Source: Erwinia tracheiphila (GTDB lineage Bacteria; Pseudomonadota; Gammaproteobacteria; Enterobacterales; Enterobacteriaceae). From it: a DNA stretch of 64,000 nucleotides. The translations under genes and the position numbers were made by a program. Location: positions 3,162,001 to 3,226,000 of the forward strand of contig NZ_CP089932.1 of the NCBI RefSeq assembly GCF_021365465.1, given 5' to 3'. The notes under the pieces are model-generated. The model ran no database searches. It saw only the letters and a list, made by a program, of their open reading frames with translations, and was not told where the DNA came from. This document shows positions 1-8,965 of this stretch, piece after piece; position 1 is the first letter of the stretch; each line of letters opens with the position of its first letter.

Positions 1-802
1 GCAGAGCCAGCCGGTTAATCACTGGCGTAACCAGCTTCAGCGGCTGCAATACCAGTTCCTTAGCCAGAGAATATATCCCCAGCATATCGGCCCCCATTAC
101 TTTACCCACGATCACAGAGTCAGCCTGGGTTCTCAGCTGATTTATTGTCTGCGATCCTAACTGGTAAGCACCGTATCTGATTGAGCTAAAGAAGGTCGCC
201 TTATCGAACTCAAAAGTAGGACGCCATGATTTATCTCCAAGGATTATCATCGATAAGATACGCAGCACTGCGCTGATGAACAAACCAAGAATAACCGCCG
301 AAACGGTAAATGATGTTAAATAAAGCAAAGCGACGGTAAATAAAAACGCCACCAGCTTGGTAGCCATTTCTATTTTAGCCAACACCAGCACTCTTTTGGC
401 TTTAATAAAATGTGCCTGATATTGCGACAATGAACCCAACACCAAAAAATTGAGGCTGGTGAGCATAATTAATCCCGTTAATTGTGCAATATGATAAAAA
501 CAGGCAATGGGCCACGCCAGCAAGATTAACAGTAACCCCGCTAATAAACTGAGAAAAACATTAACCCAGTAAATAGTGCTTTGCTCTTTACGGGTTATAT
601 TCTGACGGTGAACAATATAGCTGCTCAACCCCATATCCTGTAACACCATCGCTACCGCGAGAATGGCATTAATAATGGCGAGAATACCCAGCTCATGAGC
701 TTCAAGCCTGCGGGCCAGCACGTTTAACTGAGCCACCTGAAGCACTGCGGCAAAACAGGTGCTGCCAAACACATATAGGGCCTGAGATTTAAAACTTCTC
801 AC
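1..802 (-). CDS. amsL: Amylovoran repeat-unit flippase, Wzx-like (AmsL), 3' end outside window
   Basis: Partial gene; the window edge removes the C-terminus. About 267 residues are visible. They form a hydrophobic protein of the MATE/MOP exporter type, starting VRSFKSQALYVFGS and showing several membrane segments in the first 190 residues. The motif QADSVIVGKVMGADMLGIYS, followed by LVLQPLKLVTPVINRL, is typical of Wzx/RfbX lipid-linked oligosaccharide flippases. In this family the protein moves the undecaprenyl-linked repeat unit across the inner membrane. The start is a GTG whose TGA-containing overlap (GTGA) with the amsK stop implies translational coupling. It is the last visible gene of the ams operon, in the place amsL occupies in Erwinia amylovora. 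Confidence 0.85.
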   Translation of the reverse strand, partial: MRSFKSQALYVFGSTCFAAVLQVAQLNVLARRLEAHELGILAIINAILAVAMVLQDMGLSSYIVHRQNITRKEQSTIYWVNVFLSLLAGLLLILLAWPIACFYHIAQLTGLIMLTSLNFLVLGSLSQYQAHFIKAKRVLVLAKIEMATKLVAFLFTVALLYLTSFTVSAVILGLFISAVLRILSMIILGDKSWRPTFEFDKATFFSSIRYGAYQLGSQTINQLRTQADSVIVGKVMGADMLGIYSLAKELVLQPLKLVTPVINRLAL

Positions 803-2022
803 GCAAATTCCTCCAGAAGCGTTGCCAGCTCCCGCCAGGCGATATGTTGGTTAAACTCTGTTTCCACTTTTTTGCGGGCTGCTGCCACCACCGGCTGGAT
901 ATCCATTTCGCTGTTTGCCAGTTTTAACAATAGCTCGCCCAGCCCACGTCCATCACCCTCCGGGGCCAGCCACCCTGAGACATTGTGCTCAATTAACTCG
1001 GGGAGGCCACTGTGCTCGCTTGACACCACAGGCAATCCAACGGCCATCGCCTCCATCAGGGCAACCGGGATGCCTTCCATATCACCATCGGCCGCCGTCA
1101 GCGACGGCAGCAAAAAGATGTCGGTCTGGTGAAGATAACCTTTGATCTCTTCCTGCGGTTTGAAGCCAACCATGCTGATGCAATCTTCAAGATCTGCCGC
1201 ACGAATGGCCTCACGCAGCGTTTCTTCCATGTCACCATTGCCAATAATGGTGTACTCGAAACTGGCCCCCAGCGCTTTAAGATAACGACAGGCTTCAACA
1301 GCAACCCCCAGCCCTTTTTTTTCCGTCAGGCGCGCTACCGAAAGTATGCGCAGTGGAGAATGCAGCCCTTCCCTGGGCTGAAAATTAAATTTTTCCGGTT
1401 CAATACCCATGCGTGAAACCTGAATTTTTTCTGGCAGGTACCCCATGGCAATCAGTTTGTTTTCCCACCGATGGCTGATCGGCAGAAGAAGGTCGGTCTG
1501 ACTGAACAGATTAAGGTAATCAACCTTGTGCTCATCAAGGATATGGCGTCGGGAAATATCCACGCTGTGAAACACCGTGGCCTGCCTGCCGTGCAGCACG
1601 CCCAGCTCGCGTAGCTTGTTGGCCAGCACACCAGCATAACCAAAATGCACCAGAAACAGGTCGGCGTTAAAATGCTTTTCATTGCGCACAACAATCGCCG
1701 GGAGCAGCAGTTTACTCGACTGCTGTCCGTAACGCTTCACGTTGAGAGAACGCATCGTGCAGGGGTTGAGCAGTTTTGGCAGCAGAATCTGCAAGCGCTG
1801 CTTCAGCTTATCCGTACCGGAGGATTTGTCTTCAGGCAAAAGATAATGGGTTTTTTCAGCCAGATTATAGCGATCAAACGCGCCATGTCGGTGTGTCAAA
1901 TCACCCGGGAAAACGGAAATAACTTCAACATCATAACCCTGGTCGATGAAATACGTCACCTGGTTGAGGACGAACGTTTCAGACGAAACGGGGAAACGCA
2001 TAGTGAAAAAGGTTATTTTCAT
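799..2022 (-). CDS. amsK: Amylovoran glycosyltransferase AmsK (GT4 family)
   Basis: 407-residue GT-B-fold transferase. The C-terminal half carries the GT4 signature: a donor-binding strand with SVARLTEKKGLG at about residue 230, then DGDMEGIPVALMEAMAVGLP (the EX7E motif) and a SGLPELI segment. It is expected to add one sugar to the undecaprenyl-pyrophosphate-linked amylovoran repeat unit on the cytoplasmic face. Which linkage it forms cannot be read from the sequence. The gene starts four bases after the amsJ stop and overlaps amsL, so the three are tightly coupled. Length and position match AmsK of E. amylovora, from memory of that cluster. Confidence 0.9.
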   Translation of the reverse strand: MKITFFTMRFPVSSETFVLNQVTYFIDQGYDVEVISVFPGDLTHRHGAFDRYNLAEKTHYLLPEDKSSGTDKLKQRLQILLPKLLNPCTMRSLNVKRYGQQSSKLLLPAIVVRNEKHFNADLFLVHFGYAGVLANKLRELGVLHGRQATVFHSVDISRRHILDEHKVDYLNLFSQTDLLLPISHRWENKLIAMGYLPEKIQVSRMGIEPEKFNFQPREGLHSPLRILSVARLTEKKGLGVAVEACRYLKALGASFEYTIIGNGDMEETLREAIRAADLEDCISMVGFKPQEEIKGYLHQTDIFLLPSLTAADGDMEGIPVALMEAMAVGLPVVSSEHSGLPELIEHNVSGWLAPEGDGRGLGELLLKLANSEMDIQPVVAAARKKVETEFNQHIAWRELATLLEEFA

Positions 2023-2026
2023 CAGA

Positions 2027-3274
2027 TTAGCCTGTCTTCAGAATGTCTGCGATAAGTTGGTCACCACGCTGCTGTTCTTCAGAAACAGCCCTGCTAACCT
2101 GCTGTTTAACAGCAGCATAATCATCAAGTATGGTGTTGACTTTCTTAATAATTGTGCCATCCATCAGGCTTTTAACATCCATTGCCATATCCGGCAGTCC
2201 CAGTTGGTTCATTACGCCCAGCGATTTGTGCTCGTAGTTGATCGCCACAGCTGGCGTGCCGAAGGTCATTGAAATAATGGCGGAGTGCAAGCGGGTACCA
2301 ATCGTCAGATAACACTCTGACAGTAATACACCAAGTTCGAGGTCGTTAAGCTCATCCATGACGACATGATATTTCTCTTTCTGATTTACATGTTCCTGAA
2401 GATTAGGCGCGATCATACGATCGTCGTTGCCGTAGCTGTCGATGCCGGTACAGGTAGATAACGCCACCACCTGATAGCCTTTGTCGATCATGGCATTAAT
2501 CACCCGGGCAAATGCCCGTTCGTATTCGTGCTGGGTTACCCCAAGACGCTTGTCGAACGGCACCAGTTTACGCACGGTGATAATAATGGTTTTGTTCGCC
2601 GAGATAATGTTCTGCCAGTGCTGCAGAGTATGGCTGGGCTGGCTGACATGGCGGGCACGAACCAGAAAAGCCGTATCCGAGCCAGCAACCACTTTCTCAG
2701 TGGTGATGCCTCCCTGTTTCATCATCTCAAGGCTAACGCTTTCGCGCAGTACAAGGCTTTGTACCCGAGAGAAAACAAAGTTGGCAATTTCATTAAAACT
2801 TTCTTTCTGGAAAGGACCAACACTGTGGCCAATCATATATATGGGCTTTTTCGCCAGTAAAGCACAGAGGGAATGTTCAAACTGTAGCGGTCCATAGAGG
2901 TCAACAAAGAATGACCCGCCAACCTGAATAATGAGATCGTACTGCCGCAATTTTTCGCTAAAATCCTGAAGGTATTTCGGCACCGGAAGCATTTTGTGCC
3001 ACCCTTTACCACTGATATGCGACATCATGATTTTTGGCATCAGCCGGCGTTTAATTTTATCAGCCAGGCCGTTTTTTCCTTTTTTTAACGCCAGAAAAAG
3101 GTCGTCGGGAATAACAGACTGCCCGAGCAGATAGCTCGAAATGACAGGATAACGACTGATTACCTCAATCTGCAGATCGCTTTGGGCATGCATGAGCGAA
3201 TCAATAAGGCCGCGCAAGATAGCACCATCACCACGGTTGCCACAGGTGTGGTTACCGACTAATAAAATCTTCAT
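2027..3274 (-). CDS. amsJ: Polysaccharide pyruvyl transferase family protein AmsJ
   Basis: 415 residues from the ATG chosen here; an upstream GTG would add two codons, but the GGAG ribosome site fits this ATG better. The N-terminus KILLVGNHTCGNRGDGAI and the C-terminal IGTRLHSAIISMTFGTPAVA block are characteristic of the polysaccharide pyruvyl transferase family (PF04230), the GT-B-like group that includes CsaB and WcaK. Amylovoran carries pyruvate ketals on its side chain, so addition of pyruvate (or a related transfer) from phosphoenolpyruvate is the likely role. It lies just upstream of amsK and downstream of amsF. Confidence 0.88.
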   Translation of the reverse strand: MKILLVGNHTCGNRGDGAILRGLIDSLMHAQSDLQIEVISRYPVISSYLLGQSVIPDDLFLALKKGKNGLADKIKRRLMPKIMMSHISGKGWHKMLPVPKYLQDFSEKLRQYDLIIQVGGSFFVDLYGPLQFEHSLCALLAKKPIYMIGHSVGPFQKESFNEIANFVFSRVQSLVLRESVSLEMMKQGGITTEKVVAGSDTAFLVRARHVSQPSHTLQHWQNIISANKTIIITVRKLVPFDKRLGVTQHEYERAFARVINAMIDKGYQVVALSTCTGIDSYGNDDRMIAPNLQEHVNQKEKYHVVMDELNDLELGVLLSECYLTIGTRLHSAIISMTFGTPAVAINYEHKSLGVMNQLGLPDMAMDVKSLMDGTIIKKVNTILDDYAAVKQQVSRAVSEEQQRGDQLIADILKTG

Positions 3275-3422
3275 AAACACTCCAGAAAATTGCCATGCCG
3301 CAGATAAGAAAAAACAATAACTAACTAATTAATAATATTTTTTAAAAAGCCGGTTTATATCGAAAACTAAAATACACCCTGCAAAACTGTCAAATATTGA
3401 GCGGGGAAAGCCCCCACCTGTC

Positions 3423-5639
3423 CTATTTTTTTATCGCAAAATAGGGAACCGCCACCTGCTGGCCGTTAATCACCATTGAGACAAACCCCTGCGCCTGCGA
3501 GGTGTCTACCTCGCAGGGTTTCAGCAATCGGGATTGCACCAGCAAATCACCCTGCTCATTGGCACCTATCCCGGCTTTACCATTGTGCAATGTAAATCGT
3601 TGTACCAGACGATGGCTGTTCGCGCCGGAAGGCGACTGGGCCTCCTGCATTTTGCTATCGAAACGTGCGCACCTACCGGTTGTAAACCGATCTTTTGCCG
3701 TCGATTTCATCAGCACGCCAGCAGACGCCAGCCATCCCGCTAACTTGACGTAAACACGCGTGTCGGTGTCATAGGGTGTCTCAATCATCACGTCCACCAC
3801 CGGGCTTGCGCCCTCTGCATGCCAGCTTCCTTCAGCACGGTGCGCCTTGCGCTGCAGATTAATGATGGCTTTGCCGCCCGTCGTGTTGCCGTCTACCACC
3901 TTTTGCAATACCGCCCGATAGGTACCATTACTGAATGCCGCCTGACCAAAAATTTCAATTTCCCAGCTGTCGCCGACATCCGGTGTGAAAATATTGCCCA
4001 GTTCGTACCACTTCTCCTGGTTGGTGTTGTTGATTATGCGGAAACGTGAAGTCAGGTAGTTGTACTTCATGCTGCCATCAACGGCGACGCCATAAGATTC
4101 AACGCGGGTTGAACCCTGTTCATAGGCCGAAAGCCATGCGCCTTCAGCAGAGGAGTTATCAATCCAGCTACCTGCCTGCAGGTTGGTCTGGCGTATGTTC
4201 AAACGTGAATTGTGTGCAATGAGCGGGTTTTTGCAGGTTTCGATACTCAGCGCATCGATAATCCATTGCCCGTTGGAGATGTTGCCAGGATTTTCGGAAT
4301 GCTCAATCCAGCCATTGTGAATAATTGACTGGCTGCAGCGATCAAGATTGAGCACCATACCTTTTGTACAGTATTGCGCATTGAAGTTGGAAAGCTCGAT
4401 GGCCGTACTGTGATCCCACTTACCCTGCTTTTGTCCCGACCAGATGGCCTTGATCACATCGCCGGTACATTTACTGGCGTACCACTGGTCAATCTTACAG
4501 TCCAGGGTGTCCACCAGATTGAGCGACGTGCCGCCCAGGTTTTCAAAACGCAGGCAGGCACCACGGAAAAACTGCCCACCTGAGCATTTGTTATTGAAAA
4601 ATCCCTGGCTATTGGGCTTTTTATCCGTGCGACCATTAACGATTAAATTACTGATTTCCACCCAGCGGGAATTAACCCGAAAAATAAACTCAGACTCACC
4701 GTCAGAAATAATCGTGGTGGCAGGGAAATAGCCGAAGTTGACCATGGCACCGGAAACCCGGAAAAAACGGCTGTTTTCAGCAGAAAAATCGCACCCCTTA
4801 ACCAGAAATGTGCCGGCCGGAAACTGCACACAGATCGGCTGGTTGGCTTTCACCGACCAGTTGTACATTGCCTTGATTGCCGGTGAAGTGTCGGTTTTTC
4901 CGTCATCCCTGGCACCAAAATCAAACAGCGTCAGACGATTAAAATCATGGACAACCCGCCGCCAGTGGAACCCTGCACCGGCAAAGTTGACCCCACCATC
5001 ATCCGTGGCATCGCTCAGACTGCCGACGAACTCCCCGCCGCCGACTTCAAGACCTTCATGCCAGCTGCTGAGTTTGACTTTAGCGCCTTCAAACAAGGGA
5101 CGCGTATTACGTAGTTCATTAACTGAAGCGATTTCGCCGATGAGCTGGTAGCCCGCAGGCTGTGACAAACGCTGACTGAAATTTGCCGCATCGGGTTTGC
5201 TGACATCAGGGATATTAAAAATCACGCTGCCCGCATCGTCCACCACCGCCATAGAATGGGCAGGATTTGCAATCAATGCCGCGTTATCAGCAATGAAATG
5301 CCGGAAATCACCTTTATTAAGAGTAACCGGTTGCTCAATTTTTAACAGCTTGCCGCTGGCATTTCGCAAAAACAAATCAGCCAGGTTGCCCGGTTGAGTC
5401 GGGTCTGTGCCCACTTTACCAATGTAAAGTTTCCCACTGAAGTTTTGCCAGAAACGTTCCGGCATAGCATAGACCGTTTCAGGTGTCAGGATGGGAACAT
5501 CCTCTTTAGGGATATCATCCGCATTAACGTCGGTCAGATTGACAGAAACGTCTTTTTTTGCAGCCTGGCTGGAAAACGAACTCACAGAAAGGGCTGCAAG
5601 AATTGATGAGAACCCGGTAATTAATTCTCTTCTTTTCAT
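3423..5639 (-). CDS. amsF: AmsF, secreted beta-helix protein of amylovoran processing
   Basis: 738 residues. The N-terminus MKRRELITGFSSILAALS, followed by SSFSSQAA, is a cleavable signal with a twin-arginine and resembles a Tat signal. The mature part contains a pectate-lyase-like start near residue 240 (LFDFGARDDGKTDTSPAIKA), the usual entry of right-handed beta-helix tailspike or depolymerase folds, followed by many N- and G-rich turns. In E. amylovora, AmsF has been linked to processing of newly made polymer and resembles phage depolymerases; the sequence fits a periplasmic or outer-surface polysaccharide-cleaving enzyme. Active residues cannot be assigned. It sits in the operon with 182-bp and 148-bp spacers, longer than most in this cluster. 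Confidence 0.88.
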   Translation of the reverse strand: MKRRELITGFSSILAALSVSSFSSQAAKKDVSVNLTDVNADDIPKEDVPILTPETVYAMPERFWQNFSGKLYIGKVGTDPTQPGNLADLFLRNASGKLLKIEQPVTLNKGDFRHFIADNAALIANPAHSMAVVDDAGSVIFNIPDVSKPDAANFSQRLSQPAGYQLIGEIASVNELRNTRPLFEGAKVKLSSWHEGLEVGGGEFVGSLSDATDDGGVNFAGAGFHWRRVVHDFNRLTLFDFGARDDGKTDTSPAIKAMYNWSVKANQPICVQFPAGTFLVKGCDFSAENSRFFRVSGAMVNFGYFPATTIISDGESEFIFRVNSRWVEISNLIVNGRTDKKPNSQGFFNNKCSGGQFFRGACLRFENLGGTSLNLVDTLDCKIDQWYASKCTGDVIKAIWSGQKQGKWDHSTAIELSNFNAQYCTKGMVLNLDRCSQSIIHNGWIEHSENPGNISNGQWIIDALSIETCKNPLIAHNSRLNIRQTNLQAGSWIDNSSAEGAWLSAYEQGSTRVESYGVAVDGSMKYNYLTSRFRIINNTNQEKWYELGNIFTPDVGDSWEIEIFGQAAFSNGTYRAVLQKVVDGNTTGGKAIINLQRKAHRAEGSWHAEGASPVVDVMIETPYDTDTRVYVKLAGWLASAGVLMKSTAKDRFTTGRCARFDSKMQEAQSPSGANSHRLVQRFTLHNGKAGIGANEQGDLLVQSRLLKPCEVDTSQAQGFVSMVINGQQVAVPYFAIKK

Positions 5640-5821
5640 TGATGTAATCCCATAGTAGTCATAGGCCGATAGGTGTTAATATGATTTCCATAGGCAACTC
5701 CCATCCTGATTAAGGCATGCACTGCTTTATTCACCGACTCCCCTTCTGACGAGTGTCTGCCGGTAGAAATAAGCCTGTCTTATTGCATCACCAATAATTA
5801 ATCAGGGGAATGGCTGATAAA

Positions 5822-6856
5822 CTAAACAAGTGACAACCACGACGCTTTAATAACCTTTCCATCAAATTTCAGTGAGGTCGTTCTGGTCTTCTCGCTCATT
5901 GCGAAGAACAATTCATCGTTGTTGGCAAGCTGATTCATTTTTTCTATAAATCCGAGCCGGTCGTTCATAGCAATCAAAAAACCGTCTTGGTTATTGTTGA
6001 TAATTTCCTGTGGCCCGGTAGGGCAATCATAGGCAATAACCGGCAAAGACCAGGATTTTGCTTCCAGCAGTACCAAAGGCAACCCCTCATACCGCGAAGT
6101 CATTAAAGCCATATCGCTGTCGCGGTAATAATCATTGATATTGGCAACCTTCCCCACAAAGAAAATGCTGTCACTGATATTCAGCGATGATGCTTTAGCG
6201 ATCAATTCGGTTTTGAGTTCACCGTCACCCGCAATAACCAGTTTCCATTGAGGCTGATTTGCTATAAAGTCCTGCCAGAGTTCCAGCAACAGATCGAATC
6301 CTTTTTGAAAATCAAGACGACCCACTGCCAGCGCCTGATATTTGCGTTCCGTACGCTGGAAATTCTTATACACCACCGGGTTAGGAATAGTTTTTGCCGC
6401 AATGCCCCACTGCGTTAAGACTTTTTCGTCTTTATCAGTAAGGACAATAACCCGGTCGTAATAGCGCAGGAAAAAATATTTGAGAAGTTTAATCGATTTA
6501 CTGAAGGAATTAATTGCAATGTGTTCACAGGCATAGGTTTTAGCTTTTTTCTTCTTACACGATAGCAGGCTATAAAACGCAAACATCACGCTGAGACGCC
6601 CCATGCTGATAAGAAAAACCGCATCAAAGCCCTGCTGATTAATACGCTGCACAGCGCTTCTTATTGGATTTTTCTCACCGTCAAAGCTGATAATGTCTTT
6701 TACCTTTTCAAAAGGGTAAAAAGGCTGGCCAGAACCCTCTAACGAATAAATCGTCACCTCGTGTTCATCACCAAAACATTCAGACATGAAGTTGCAAATA
6801 TTTTCAGTTCCAGCGTAGGAGTATGCATCTTTAATCACCAGTACTATTTTTTTCAT
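5822..6856 (-). CDS. Amylovoran-cluster glycosyltransferase, GT4 family (AmsD/AmsE position)
   Basis: 344-residue GT4-type transferase. It shows an N-terminal acceptor domain, then AVGRLDFQKGFDLLLELWQDF near residue 175 and the EX7E segment SRYEGLPLVLLEAKSWSLPV, followed by GPQEII. It should transfer a sugar from a nucleotide donor to the lipid-linked repeat unit at the inner membrane. The position between the second GT2 gene and amsF corresponds to the amsD-amsE pair of E. amylovora. I recall AmsD as GT4 and AmsE as GT2, and the order seen here would then be reversed, so no symbol is given. The ATG start is preceded by a 118-bp spacer. Confidence 0.85.
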   Translation of the reverse strand: MKKIVLVIKDAYSYAGTENICNFMSECFGDEHEVTIYSLEGSGQPFYPFEKVKDIISFDGEKNPIRSAVQRINQQGFDAVFLISMGRLSVMFAFYSLLSCKKKKAKTYACEHIAINSFSKSIKLLKYFFLRYYDRVIVLTDKDEKVLTQWGIAAKTIPNPVVYKNFQRTERKYQALAVGRLDFQKGFDLLLELWQDFIANQPQWKLVIAGDGELKTELIAKASSLNISDSIFFVGKVANINDYYRDSDMALMTSRYEGLPLVLLEAKSWSLPVIAYDCPTGPQEIINNNQDGFLIAMNDRLGFIEKMNQLANNDELFFAMSEKTRTTSLKFDGKVIKASWLSLV

Positions 6857-6974
6857 CGCGGATCCAACACCTCAGTCGCTTCAATGTTAAAACTTGCCTG
6901 TTATTGTGCTCTTCACACCTTCAGGGCAGGTAAGGCGTTTTTTATTGCAAGAATGGACGTTTCAGACCCACAGA

Positions 6975-7727
6975 TTATCTGTGCTTCAACGTGAACAAAA
7001 CCCCATTAACCATGTACCAGACATAATAGTAATACACTTTTAGCGGATTGTTTTTATAGATAAATCTTAATAAATCAAGATGCCATTTTGCGGCCTTATT
7101 CTTATTACGTGAGAGTGAGTCACCCAGCTCATAATATTTGACCAGATTACACTCAATCACTCTCGCCTGCTTATACTGTTCGAACAACTCATAGAGAAAT
7201 AAAAAATCTTCATGGCCTTTTTTTCTGAAAAAAACATTGTGGGATGGGCGGCGGTAGCATACTGAAGAGAAGCAGACGCGAAACTGCTTTTTCACGAAAC
7301 TGTCTTTCATCAGATAAGCTTTATTCCAGATCACGTCGTAGGATTTGGTCCGCGAATGGTAGCGATAATGAGAAATAACCAGATCGTCGCCAGCGGCCAG
7401 CGCCTGGACCTGAAGCATAAGCTTGTCTTTTTCCCACTCATCATCGCTGTCGAGGAAAGCAATAATTTCCTCGCTGGCGGCTTTTAAACCAACATTTCTC
7501 GTTTCCGCCGCACCAAGATTGACTTCATTATTAAAAATAGTGATGCGCGGGTCTCGACAATGCTCCTGAACAAATGCCAGGGAATCATCGGTTGATTTAT
7601 CGTTAATCAGGTATATATGCCAGTCCGTCCAGCTTTGATCGAGTACCGACTGTACCGCGCGCAACACGGTTTGACGCGCATTGTACATAGGAATGACAAT
7701 GCCAACTGTGCCGATTTGAGTCTTCAT
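6975..7727 (-). CDS. Amylovoran-cluster glycosyltransferase, GT2 family (AmsD/AmsE position)
   Basis: 250-residue GT-A transferase. The true start is taken as the ATG at 7727 because AGGA lies just upstream and the family motif GIVIPMYNARQTVLRAVQS begins a few residues later; an upstream in-frame extension to 7781 overlaps a terminator-like hairpin and is unlikely. The metal-binding DxD-type motif IAFLDSDDEW is present. This is an inverting GT2 enzyme expected to add one residue to the amylovoran repeat. It is separated from amsC by 67 bp containing the hairpin listed below. It probably corresponds to amsE or amsD of E. amylovora; the family assignment is firm, the letter is not. Confidence 0.85.
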   Translation of the reverse strand: MKTQIGTVGIVIPMYNARQTVLRAVQSVLDQSWTDWHIYLINDKSTDDSLAFVQEHCRDPRITIFNNEVNLGAAETRNVGLKAASEEIIAFLDSDDEWEKDKLMLQVQALAAGDDLVISHYRYHSRTKSYDVIWNKAYLMKDSFVKKQFRVCFSSVCYRRPSHNVFFRKKGHEDFLFLYELFEQYKQARVIECNLVKYYELGDSLSRNKNKAAKWHLDLLRFIYKNNPLKVYYYYVWYMVNGVLFTLKHR

Positions 7728-7765
7728 CTGAGATCCTGCATGTCTGTCATAAAATGGTGTAACGT

Positions 7766-7789
7766 AAAAAGGCCAGAACAATCTGGCCT
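7766..7789 (-). terminator. Terminator-like hairpin inside the ams operon
   Basis: Read on the minus strand, an 8-bp perfect stem (AGGCCAGA / TCTGGCCT) with a four-base loop is followed by four U residues and then A. It lies between the amsC stop and the next glycosyltransferase. The structure is that of an intrinsic terminator, yet distal ams genes must be expressed, so read-through or antitermination is implied. Confidence 0.6.
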
Positions 7790-7794
7790 GTTAA

Positions 7795-8922
7795 TCAGAA
7801 GATTTTAAAGAGCGGAGAAATGCTGTAACCGTCCACTGACTGAACCGACAGTATAGTGTTATAAGCCAGGTAATAGGTTGTCATACCTGCCAGAAGCAGA
7901 AAGTTGAGGATGGGATTTCTTATCCGCATCATCAAGAACGCCAGCAATAGCGGCTCCGTATGTAAGAACAGATTTCCTACCCTGCCCCCCAGAATTGAGA
8001 AGTCAGAAAAGATAATACGGATGGCAGCGCCAGCTGAATAAGCGATCAGCAACATGTAAACCAGCCGATCTTTTGCCTCAATAACAGGCTTGCGGAAATA
8101 AACCAGCGTAAAGAAAATGATAAAGGCGATATTTTTAAAGTTTGCCAGACTGAATACCGGTAGCGCAGTATCAAATTCGGTGCCGCTGTAAGCCATCGCA
8201 CGATCACCGAGATTGGGTACAACGCCCAGCGAGTCGAGAAACAGTTTTTGCCCTCCCACCAGCCCTAAAGGAATCGCGGCGAACACCATCATGATGCCAA
8301 AGTATTTTCGCTCTTTGATAAACAGAAACGGCACCACTACCACGGTCACAAAACCGGTTGACTGTGACTGAGAGCTTAACAGCAAAAATATAAACGCCAG
8401 AAAATAACGGCGTCCTGCTGCCGTGCAAATTGCTGCTACCGCAAATGCGCTGGACAGGCCAAAGCGGATCTGGTTCATATCCTTGTTAATAAACAGGTGC
8501 GCGGAGTAGAGGCAGAGTGAACACAGAATTAACGGTGAGTATTTCTTAAATATCCATGCATTGGTGGTGACGGAAACAAACGCAATGAACAACAAAAAAA
8601 AGTAGCTTTCATGTGTAAACCAGCTCAATACCCAGGCCAGCAACATAAATACGTTTTCGTAACGATAAACGTCCACCACCTCAGAAAAACCACTCATGCT
8701 GGTTTGTCTGGAAAAATCATGGAAGAAGCCCAGATATTGCCAGTCGTCTATCCCCGAATTCGGCCCCCGCATACCTGCCAGCAGAATCAGTACAACGGTT
8801 CCGATAAAAAAGAAATAGGTGACGATAGTTTTCGTTTTGGGCTGTGATAACTGGTCGATCGTAGCCAGTTCAAAAAAACAAAAAACAAGCAGTGTGTAGC
8901 TTATTATCCAGTATATAGCCAT
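7795..8922 (-). CDS. amsC: Amylovoran polymerase, Wzy-like membrane protein AmsC
   Basis: 375 residues from the ATG with a GGGGAAAAG ribosome site; a TTG twelve bases upstream is the alternative. About ten hydrophobic segments alternate with short loops. One central periplasmic-type loop contains the sequence around RVGNLFLHTEPLLLAFLMMRI. Wzy proteins share topology rather than motifs, and this one has the EpsG-like look (GMRGPNSGIDDWQYLGFF in the first loop). The family polymerises flipped repeat units at the periplasmic face. It lies between two GT2 genes in the operon. Confidence 0.82.
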   Translation of the reverse strand: MAIYWIISYTLLVFCFFELATIDQLSQPKTKTIVTYFFFIGTVVLILLAGMRGPNSGIDDWQYLGFFHDFSRQTSMSGFSEVVDVYRYENVFMLLAWVLSWFTHESYFFLLFIAFVSVTTNAWIFKKYSPLILCSLCLYSAHLFINKDMNQIRFGLSSAFAVAAICTAAGRRYFLAFIFLLLSSQSQSTGFVTVVVVPFLFIKERKYFGIMMVFAAIPLGLVGGQKLFLDSLGVVPNLGDRAMAYSGTEFDTALPVFSLANFKNIAFIIFFTLVYFRKPVIEAKDRLVYMLLIAYSAGAAIRIIFSDFSILGGRVGNLFLHTEPLLLAFLMMRIRNPILNFLLLAGMTTYYLAYNTILSVQSVDGYSISPLFKIF

Positions 8923-8965
8923 TCTTTTCCCCAATAAAGTCAGTGCATTGCCAACAGCACCAACG

